A stretch of 64,000 nucleotides of DNA from assembly GCA_965249645.1 (NCBI GenBank), contig CBDFML010000008.1, forward strand, positions 1-64,000. The letters are read 5' to 3'. How positions within the stretch are numbered: the first letter of the stretch is position 1; every line of letters begins with the position of its first letter. Positions 36,438 to 44,600 of the stretch are shown in pieces. This DNA comes from CAVOEB01 sp965249645 (GTDB lineage: Bacteria; Pseudomonadota; Alphaproteobacteria; UBA828; JAPUJA01). The translations under genes were made by a program, and so were the position numbers. The notes under the pieces were generated by a model, which saw nothing but the letters and a program-made list of their open reading frames with translations, did not search any database and was not told where the DNA came from.

Positions 36438-37607
36438 ATGCCGAAGATCACCAAACATCTTGTTGAAGCCGCCGAAATTCGAGACAAGCATTACACCATC
36501 ACTGATAGCCAAATCCCGGGATTTGGCATCCGCATCATGCGTGGAGGCACGCGGACTTATGTCGTGATGTACCGCGCCGGCGGTCGCCGCCGGCGCATGG
36601 TTCTCGGTCACCACGGTGTCACTACGCCCGAGCAGGCCCGAACGAGCGCAATCAACATTTTGGCGCGCGTCAGGAATGGCGAAGACCCGGCAGCCAGCCG
36701 ACAAAACGGCGGTCATATAATCACCGTCGCTGACCTCGCCGAACGCTTCGACGAGGAGCACGTCGCGGTCCGCCTCAAACCGAGGACAGCGAAGGAATAC
36801 CGACGCAACCTCAAGCTCTTCATCGTGCCGGCGCTCGGCCATCTCAAGGTGGCCGAGGTGACCCGGGCCGATATTGCCCGCTTCCACCATGAATTTCGGG
36901 ACACCCCGTATCAATCGAACCGCAATCTCCAGATCGTCTCGAAGATGTTCAACCTCGCGGAGATGTGGGAGCTGCGCCCGGACGGCTCCAATCCGTGCCG
37001 ACACGTCAAGAAGTACAAGGAAGAGAAGCGCGAACGCTACCTGAGCACGGACGAGCTGGCCCGGCTGGGCGAGGTCCTGCGTCAATGCGAGCAGGAAGGT
37101 GTCGAGAGCGCATCGACGATCAACCTCATTCGCCTGTTGATGCTCACCGGCTGCCGGCTCTCGGAAATCCAGACCCTCAAATGGGACTATGTGGACTTCG
37201 AGAACAGGGCACTTCACCTACCCGATTCCAAGACCGGCGTTAAGACCGTGCACCTCGGCCCGCCCGCCTTAAAGGTCCTGATTGAAATCGAGAGGATCGA
37301 GGGGAACCCTTGGGTCATCACCGGCAAGCTTGAAAATACGCATTTGCAAGAGCCGCAACGTCCCTGGCGGCGCATTCGCAAACGCGCTGGGCTCGACGAT
37401 GTGCGCATCCAGGATCTGCGCCACACCTTCGCGTCGGTCGCGGTGTCGGGCGGCCAGGGCCTGCCCATGATCGGCCAGCTGCTCGGCCACACCCAAGTCC
37501 AGACGACGGCGCGCTACGCCCACCTCGCAACGGAGCCGGTCAAGCGGGCGACGGACGATGTTTCGGCCAGCATTGAAGCGGCGCTGGAGAGAGAAGTCGC
37601 GCCCTGA
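36438..37607 (+). CDS. Tyrosine-recombinase integrase (DUF4102 type)
   Basis: A 389-residue site-specific recombinase. The N-terminal arm-binding domain (DSQIPGFGIRIMRGGTRTYV, then RRMVLGHHG) is followed by a core-binding domain (AKEYRRNLKLFIVPALGHL). The catalytic domain has Arg in LTGCRLSEIQTLKW, IQDLRHTFAS, and the nucleophile Tyr in TTARYAHL. The usual first His of the HxxR box is Gln here. It faces away from the tRNA-fMet fragment at 36191. Its last 211 bp lie in the right arm of the inverted repeat, and the surface-protein gene follows. A start at 36414 is also open. Confidence 0.9.
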   Translation: MPKITKHLVEAAEIRDKHYTITDSQIPGFGIRIMRGGTRTYVVMYRAGGRRRRMVLGHHGVTTPEQARTSAINILARVRNGEDPAASRQNGGHIITVADLAERFDEEHVAVRLKPRTAKEYRRNLKLFIVPALGHLKVAEVTRADIARFHHEFRDTPYQSNRNLQIVSKMFNLAEMWELRPDGSNPCRHVKKYKEEKRERYLSTDELARLGEVLRQCEQEGVESASTINLIRLLMLTGCRLSEIQTLKWDYVDFENRALHLPDSKTGVKTVHLGPPALKVLIEIERIEGNPWVITGKLENTHLQEPQRPWRRIRKRAGLDDVRIQDLRHTFASVAVSGGQGLPMIGQLLGHTQVQTTARYAHLATEPVKRATDDVSASIEAALEREVAP

Positions 37608-39834
37608 TCCGGCGAAGCATATGGCTTGACCACAAGCAGGCGAGCATGAATAACGACACTATCGACGCCGAAAGCGCAAATAGTCCGGCGTTGCGTCGAA
37701 CAGGCGCGTGTAGGAGGACCGTTTCCGTGAAATCTTCCCCAAGGTTGATATTCATTGGCGCCTGCATCGCCGCCGCCGTGTTGCTGCTCGGTTTTCCGGC
37801 GTCGGTGCAGGCGGCTACCGGAGGGGCCGCGGTAACGCTGACGTGGACCCCCCCTGCCGATGTTTCTAACGTCGATTACTACCAATACCGCGTCTCCGAC
37901 GACGACGGCATAACGTGGGTCCCGGATTGGACCATAGTCCCCGGTAGCAACGCGTACACCAACAGATACGTCGTCACCGGCCTGACATTTGGCGTGCTGT
38001 ACACGTTCGAGCTGCGTTCGGCGAACGAGTTTCGTTTCAGCGACGCAATCAGCGTGACCGCCATGGCACTGTGGCCAGCGCCGCCCAATTTGGCGGCGAC
38101 CCCGGGCGACAGCCAGGTTGCGCTACAGTGGGACAGGAACCCCGAGATCAACCATTATGCAGTCCAAATCCAGGGTGGCGCGATGCCTGTGACCCAGATT
38201 GTCCAGTCCGGATCGGGGTCGAAGACGACCGCTACCATTACTGAGTTGACCAACGGCACCGAATACACCTTCACGGTGCGGGGGGTAAGCGGCGCCGTGA
38301 GCGGCTCCGATATCATCAGCGCGTCAGCCACCGTGACTGCCACGCCGGGGCTTTCGGCGCGCATCGGGCGTCTCAACGCCGAGATTCTCTCCAAACACGC
38401 GCTAACCATCGCCGATGTCACCAACCGGGCAATCGGGGCGCGCATGGACGACCCGTGCGGCAAGCGGGCGGCCGCCTATAGCTTGGCCGGCGGATCGACG
38501 CTCCATGACACGCTGCGATCCAACGCGCGGGCGATCGAGGACGGCATGCTCACCCTCGACGATATCCTGGCGGGCTCGTCCTTCCGGCTGCCGCTCGCGG
38601 CGGCGGACGACGATATGGCGGGCGGCCCCGGCGGGCTGGTGCTATGGGGCCGGGGCGACCGGCAGGTGCTGGAGAGCACGAACTCCGCCTTCGCCTGGGA
38701 CGGCACGGTGCTGACCGGCCAGATCGGCATCGACAGCTGTCTGCGGAAGGATCTCCTGACCGGGCTCGCGCTGTCCCGCTCGATCGGCGAGTTCGACTAT
38801 ACCGACGGCACCGGTCCGGTGTCGGTGCGCGGCGACTATGAGAGCCGGATGACCAGCGTTCATCCCTATCTCGGTTGGACTTCGCCGCAGGGTCTCGGTC
38901 TCTGGGCCACGCTGGGCTACGGCTGGGGCGGGGTCGAGATCGACGATGAAAAGGCCGTCCGACAAATGAGCGACACCAGCTTGAAGACCGCAGCAATGGG
39001 CGCGAGCGGTCCTGTGCTTTCCGACGGATCGCTGATTGAGGGCGGCACGACGACGTTGAAGCTCAAGGGCGAAGCATCGTGGTCGCAGGTCGAGGTCGAG
39101 GGCAACGACGAGCTGATCGAGGAGCAGACGGTGAACGCCAACCGCCTGCGGCTGGCGCTGGAGGGCAGCCACGAGCAGGCGCTGGCCTCGGGCGGGTCCC
39201 TGACGCCATCCCTGGAGCTGGGACTGCGCCATGACGGGGGCGACGGGCTGACGGGCAACGGCATCGAGATCGGCGGCAGCTTGCGTTATCGCGACCCGGC
39301 CGCGGGGCTGACGGTCGAGGGCAACGGCCGGGTGCTGACGGGGCAGAGCGATTACCGGGAATGGGGCCTCGGCGGCGCGATCCGACTCGACCCGGGCGCC
39401 GATGGGCGCGGCCTCTCGTTCAGCCTCTTTCCGGCCTGGGGCGACACGGCGAGCGGCGTGGAACGGCTGTGGGATCAGGACTTCGCCGAACTGACGACCA
39501 ACGATAGGGCGGCCAATGACAACGTCCCGCCGATGCGGCTGGGCAGCGAGCTCGGATATGGCTTCGGCGCGTTCGGCGGACGCGGGCTGCTGACGCCCTA
39601 TGGCGGGTTCTCGCTCGCGGGCGAAGGGTCGCAACACTACCGGATCGGCGGCCGCTTCGAGATCGGATCGTCGCTCAACCTCAGCCTCGAGGGCGAGCGC
39701 CGTGAGCCGGCCAACGATACCGACGCGGAGCACGGCGTCATGCTGCGCATGCAGGCAAGCTGGTAGGGCTGAAGCCGAAGCCGGCCGCGCGGCACAGCGC
39801 TTTCCAACGCGCGTCCTCGCTCTTCAGCCGATTG
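37397..39834 (+). repeat. 2,438-bp inverted repeat, right arm
   Basis: The partner of 33611-36048. It contains the last 70 codons of the integrase and the whole second surface-protein gene. Similarity stops sharply at CCGATTG near 39834. Confidence 0.93.
37727..39766 (+). CDS. FN3-domain autotransporter-like outer-membrane protein, copy 2
   Basis: Encodes the same 679-residue protein as the gene at 33679-35718. The GTG start is supported by AGGAGGA 8 bp upstream. Signal peptide, two FN3-like domains, linker and C-terminal barrel are as in copy 1. It lies 119 bp after the integrase stop on the same strand, so integrase and surface protein form a pair. Perfect protein identity between copies suggests recent duplication or ongoing gene conversion. 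Confidence 0.8.
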   Translation: MKSSPRLIFIGACIAAAVLLLGFPASVQAATGGAAVTLTWTPPADVSNVDYYQYRVSDDDGITWVPDWTIVPGSNAYTNRYVVTGLTFGVLYTFELRSANEFRFSDAISVTAMALWPAPPNLAATPGDSQVALQWDRNPEINHYAVQIQGGAMPVTQIVQSGSGSKTTATITELTNGTEYTFTVRGVSGAVSGSDIISASATVTATPGLSARIGRLNAEILSKHALTIADVTNRAIGARMDDPCGKRAAAYSLAGGSTLHDTLRSNARAIEDGMLTLDDILAGSSFRLPLAAADDDMAGGPGGLVLWGRGDRQVLESTNSAFAWDGTVLTGQIGIDSCLRKDLLTGLALSRSIGEFDYTDGTGPVSVRGDYESRMTSVHPYLGWTSPQGLGLWATLGYGWGGVEIDDEKAVRQMSDTSLKTAAMGASGPVLSDGSLIEGGTTTLKLKGEASWSQVEVEGNDELIEEQTVNANRLRLALEGSHEQALASGGSLTPSLELGLRHDGGDGLTGNGIEIGGSLRYRDPAAGLTVEGNGRVLTGQSDYREWGLGGAIRLDPGADGRGLSFSLFPAWGDTASGVERLWDQDFAELTTNDRAANDNVPPMRLGSELGYGFGAFGGRGLLTPYGGFSLAGEGSQHYRIGGRFEIGSSLNLSLEGERREPANDTDAEHGVMLRMQASW

Positions 39835-39855
39835 TTGGAACCGTCCGGTTCCGTC

Positions 39856-39907
39856 CTGCCACATAGAGCACCGCCTCCGCTTCCCGTCGCCGGATCAGCC
39901 CCTCCGA
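39856..39907 (-). pseudogene. Lysozyme 3'-end fragment (scar 2)
   Basis: On the minus strand, GLIRRREAEAVLYVAG, the last residues of the lysozyme family found at 12204 and 23637. It lies 21 bp outside the inverted-repeat arm. No 5' part. Confidence 0.65.
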
Positions 39908-39920
39908 CCGCACAGCTCAC

Positions 39921-40036
39921 TCGGGTATCAACCACCGGCACCAGAAACTGTATTGCCCAAGGTTGAAGAATCGACCTACTCTGTTGATGGGTTCCGATCG
40001 GTCGTTCAACTCAATCCGCGCGCCCAACTCTCTCAT
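39921..40036 (-). pseudogene. Second nnrS 5'-end fragment
   Basis: On the minus strand from the ATG at 40036: MRELGARIELNDRSEPINR, then VGRFFNLGQYSFWCRW. This aligns base by base with the nnrS start at 1393 (start codon, then ...GCCCAA and CCAGAAAC). The 30 bp upstream of the ATG also match. Only the first 35 or so codons remain. Confidence 0.65.
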
Positions 40037-40089
40037 AAGCGGTGGACCACCTGATGGGGGCAGGCCGCTTTTTTGGGACAACCAACGTA

Positions 40090-41133
40090 ATGAAACCAAT
40101 CGTCAATCTGCTGTTAATCGTGCCGATCTTGCTCTGGTCGTCGGTGGCCGCAGCCGACTTTCTGGCGGGTGTGGAAGCTTATGAGAGGGGCGACTACGCA
40201 ACTGCTTTCAAAGAGTGGTTGCCGCTTGCCGAGCAGGAGCACGCCGATGCCCAGTTCAACCTCGGGCTCATGTATGACGCCGGCGAGGGCGTGCCGGAGG
40301 ACGATGCCGAGGCCGTGAAGTGGTTTCGCAAGGCCGTCGAGCAGGGGTACGCCGGCGCCCAGTTCAACCTCGGGGTCATGTACGCCAACGGCGAGGGCGT
40401 GCCGGAGGACGATGCCGCGGCCGTGAAGTGGATGCACAAGGCCGCCGAGCAGGGAGACGCCGATATCCAATTCCTCCTCGGTTTCATGTACGCCAAGGGC
40501 GACGGCGTGCCGGAGGACGATGCCGCGGCCGTGAAGTGGTTCCGCAAGGCCGCCGAGCAGGAGCACGCCTATGCCCAATACTTCCTCGGGCTCATGTATT
40601 CCAGAGGCGAGGGTGTGCCGGAGGACGATGCCGCGGCCGTGAAGTGGTTCCGCAAGGCCGCCGAGCAGGGGATCGCCAGCGCCCAAAACAACCTCGGTGC
40701 CATGTATGACCACGGCGAGGGCGTGCCGGAGGACGATGCCGAGGCCGTGAAGTGGTTCCGCAAGGCCGCCGAGCAGGGGAACGCCAGCGCCCAAAACAAC
40801 CTCGGTTTCATGTATGACCACGGCGACGGCGTGCCGGAGGACGATGCCGAGGCGGTGAAGTGGTACCGCAAGGCCGCCGAGCAGGGGAACGCCGGCGCCC
40901 AAGCCATCCTCGGTGTCATGTATGCCAACGGCGAGGGCGTGCCGGAGGATTATGTCCGGGCCTTTGCCTGGTTCAATCTTTCAGCCGAGCAAGGAGATGA
41001 GATTGCCAAAAAAGCCAAAGACGATATCCGGCAGCGCATGACCGCCGCGCAAGTTGCGGAGGCACAAGAACTCAGCGCTTCTATTCTGCAACGCATCAAG
41101 AAGCGAGACGGTGTCTTGAACTCCTTGAACTGA
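40090..41133 (+). CDS. Secreted Sel1-repeat protein with seven near-identical repeats
   Basis: About 347 residues. Signal peptide (LLLIVPILLWSSVAAA) then seven 36-residue Sel1-like (TPR-type) repeats with the core LGxMYxxGEGVPEDDAxAVKWFRKAAEQG, and a short C-terminal helix. Sel1 proteins are helical scaffolds for protein contacts, often in the periplasm. The 108-bp DNA repeats are very similar, pointing to recent expansion. The start at 40090 puts the signal first; 40042 is in frame but weaker. The divergent neighbour is the nnrS 5' fragment. Confidence 0.85.
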   Translation: MKPIVNLLLIVPILLWSSVAAADFLAGVEAYERGDYATAFKEWLPLAEQEHADAQFNLGLMYDAGEGVPEDDAEAVKWFRKAVEQGYAGAQFNLGVMYANGEGVPEDDAAAVKWMHKAAEQGDADIQFLLGFMYAKGDGVPEDDAAAVKWFRKAAEQEHAYAQYFLGLMYSRGEGVPEDDAAAVKWFRKAAEQGIASAQNNLGAMYDHGEGVPEDDAEAVKWFRKAAEQGNASAQNNLGFMYDHGDGVPEDDAEAVKWYRKAAEQGNAGAQAILGVMYANGEGVPEDYVRAFAWFNLSAEQGDEIAKKAKDDIRQRMTAAQVAEAQELSASILQRIKKRDGVLNSLN

Positions 41134-41164
41134 TCTGTGTGCGGTCTGGGCGGCGTCCGACTGG

Positions 41165-41332
41165 TTGGCTGGCGTATAGTTCAGCCTCCGCCTCGCGCCG
41201 CCGCACCAGCTCCTTGAGCTTGCGCCCACCGGCCCACACCCAGCGCCTGAACTCGGCGGGCACGACGCCGTGCTCCTCCCGGTTGACCTTGCGCCGTAGC
41301 GTCGAGCGCTGCAGGGCGCCGACGCCGAGAAG
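41165..41332 (-). pseudogene. Lysozyme 3'-end fragment (scar 3)
   Basis: About 55 codons on the minus strand: GALQRSTLRRKVNREEHG, then FRRWVWAGGRKLKELVRRRE. They match the C-terminal third of the lysozyme genes; the active-site part is missing and the end runs on without the normal stop. Confidence 0.8.
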
Positions 41333-41644
41333 GGGTGTCGCAACACCGCAGATCTCGCCGCGGGTCGAGGCTGGAACATTGCCGATGACCTCGCACGTCC
41401 GAGCAAACGCTGACGAAGCTAACGTGAATTACTCGGCCGCAGCTACGAAGCGAACCGATAAATGCACAGCGATCGCCTCTGTTGAACTGGTCCATGATGA
41501 AGGAGGCGAACCGCATCAAAGTTGACCGGCTCACAGGCGGCGTGATTCAGTACTGAAGGTTTCGCTTCGGTCGGTGCATCAAACATGGCAACTGTCCCCT
41601 GACATCGCGGCCGATCCCCGGGAGTGGGGACGGCGCCTAGTTAG
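41333..41644. other. Intergenic region before the helicase fusion
   Basis: 312 bp with no gene I can support. It probably contains the promoter of the following gene; no clear promoter boxes were seen. Confidence 0.4.
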
Positions 41645-44600
41645 ATGCCCACCCCAACATTGGCGCACCCGATGCCGGATGAAGACACGACCTTCTCGCC
41701 ACGTTGCCTTTCGCTGGACCTCGAAGTTGGCAAAGCGGACAGCCGCATTCACGCTTTTGCCGGGGTGCGCGCGGATACCGGCCAGCGCGTTGTATTCAGC
41801 GGCGGCGACCTGGCGTCGGCATTGTCGAAACTGGACGACCTTGCCGATGAGGTGTCCTTCGTCCTGGGCCACAACCTGATCGCATTCGATCTGCCGCACC
41901 TCGCGGCGGCGAAGCCCGATTTGCGGCTGCTGAAACTGCCGATTATCGATACGTTGCGTCTCAGCCCCCTCGCCTTTCCCCGTAATCCCTATCACCACCT
42001 CGTCAAGCATTATCAGGATGGCGGGCTCAAGCGCGGCCAACTGAACGACCCGGAGCTCGACGCCCGCCTTGCGCTGGAAGTCTTCGGCGATCAGCGCCAA
42101 GCGCTGCGGGAAGCCGAACCGGACCTGCTTGCCGCGTGGCATTGGCTGAGCACGCGGGAACCGGAGGGCAAGGACCGCGCCCTCGACGATTTCTTCTCAG
42201 AGCTTCGCGGCTCGCGCCGCCCCTTGGACACCGAGGCCCGCGCCGCGATCGGCAAGCGACTGGCAGGCATCGCTTGCGCCACTCACGGCCGCCAAGTCAC
42301 GGCGGAGGCGGCGACCTCCGGCTGGGCGCTGGCCTATGCGCTGGCATGGCTGTCGGTGGCGGGAGGCAATTCGGTCATGCCGCCCTGGGTGAACCATCAG
42401 TTCCCGGAGGCGGGCCGCCTGGTGCGCCGACTCAGGGACACTGCCTGCGCCGATCCCGCCTGCGGCTGGTGCCGCGAACGCCACGATGCGCGGAAGGAGC
42501 TCACGCGCTGGTTCGGCTTCCCCGATTTCCGCCCGGAACCGGCGAGCGACGACGGGCGGCCCATGCAACGTTCCATCGTCGAGGCGGCAATGGCAGGAGA
42601 GCACGTGCTCGGGATTCTGCCCACTGGCACGGGCAAATCCCTCTGCTATCAGATCCCGGCCCTGTCGCGTTACGACAAGACGGGCGCACTGACGGTGGTG
42701 ATTTCACCCCTGGTCGCGCTGATGGCGGATCAGGTGGCGGGAATGGAAGCACAGGGGATCGGCTCCTGCGTGACGATCAACGGAATGTTGTCGATGCCCG
42801 AGCGGGCCGACGCACTGGACCGGGTCCGGCTCGGCGACGCGGGTATTCTCATCATCTCTCCGGAGCAGCTCCGCGCCCGTTCCCTTCGCCGAGCGCTCGG
42901 TCAGCGCGAGATCGGCGGCTGGGTGGTGGACGAAGCGCACTGCCTGTCGAGATGGGGGCACGATTTCCGGCCTGATTACCGCTATGTCGGGCGCTTCATC
43001 CGGGAGAAGGCAGGCGACGGGCCGGTGCCGCCAGTGCTGTGCCTGACTGCGACTGCCAAGCCGGACGTGACGGAGGACCTCGTACGGTACTTCCGGGACA
43101 GGCTCGGCATCGGGCTGACCGTCTTCGACGGTGGCACCGAGCGTCCCAATCTGACGTTCGAGGTGGTCCCGACGACGTCTGGCGAGAAGTTCGCCCACAT
43201 CCACCAGATTTTGATGTCCTACCTGCCGCCGGACAGGCCGGGCGGCGCCATCGTGTATTGCGCGACGCGCCGGCAGAGCGAGGAGGTGGCGGAGTTCCTG
43301 CAGTTGAAAAGCGTCGCCGCGGAGTATTTCCACGCGGGCCTTCCGCCGGAGACCAAGAAAGACGTACAGCGCCGCTTCATCGGCGGTGAGCTGCGCGCGA
43401 TCGTGGCGACAAACGCGTTCGGCATGGGGATCGACAAGCCGGACGTGCGGCTGGTCGTCCATGCCGACATTCCGGGCTCGCTGGAGAACTATCTTCAGGA
43501 GGCGGGACGCGCCGGCCGGGACCGCGCATCGGCGCGGTGCGTAATGCTGTACACGGCCGATGACGTGGAACGCCAGTTCGGCATGTCTGCTTACTCTCGC
43601 CTCACCAGGGCCGAAATTCACGGAATCTTGCGGGCGTTGCGCAACCTGGACCGCAAGAAACGCCTGGGCGGCGAGGTGGTGGCGACCGCCGGCGAGATCC
43701 TTGGCGAGGACGAGGACAAGGCCTTCGAGCGGGACTCCGCCACCGACGATACCCGCGTGAGGACCGCCGTCGCCTGGTTGGAAGAGGCGGAGCTGCTGGC
43801 CCGGGAGGAGAACGTGGTCCAGGTGTTCCCGTCGTCGCTCCGGATAACCTCGGTCGAAGAGGCCCGCGCGAAGCTGGAAGGGGCATCGGTCGGGAAGACC
43901 TATCGCCGACAGCTGCTGCGGATCGTCGAGTCGCTGATGGAGGCCAGTGCCGACGAGGGCGTCACCACCGACGAGCTGATGGGCATAACGGGCCTGAGCC
44001 CCGAGGCCGTGCGCGGCGCATTGTACGACCTGGAGAGGCTGGGTATCGCCAACAACGACACGGCGCTGACCGCGTTTGTCCACGTGGGTGTGGAGCATGC
44101 CTCGCTCAAGCGCCTGAAGGAGGAGGCGGAACTGGAGACCGCCCTGATCGCTCACATGCGCGAAGCGGCGCCGGACCAGGGCAAGGGAGCCACGTCGTCG
44201 CTGCATCTGCGTATTGCCTCGCAGGTCCTGCGGGACGAGGGCCTGGCCGATCCCCTGCCGGAGCGGCTGTGGCGCATTCTGCGGAGCATCGCCTACGACG
44301 GCCGCGGAGAGGACGGTGCGGCGGGCAGCCTGACGGTGCGAAAGCAGGACGCGGAGACGGCGCGGGTGACGCTGCAACGCGAATGGCGGGCACTGGAGGA
44401 GACCGCGCGGATCCGGCGCGAGGCAGCGGGGCGCCTGCTGGATCATCTTCTCGCCTGCCTGCCGCCCGGAAGCCGCGGCACGGATCTGTTGGCCGAGACC
44501 ACGCTCGGCAAGCTGACCGAGGCGATTGAGTCCGACTTGGTTCTGAAGAGCAAGGTCAGGAACCCCACCAAGCTTCTGGACCGTGCCCTGCTGTGGCTGC

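Noticed and set aside
40200..40960. Regular 108-bp repeats as a possible CRISPR array
   Set aside because: The repeats are coding, contiguous and give Sel1 motifs; there are no spacers.
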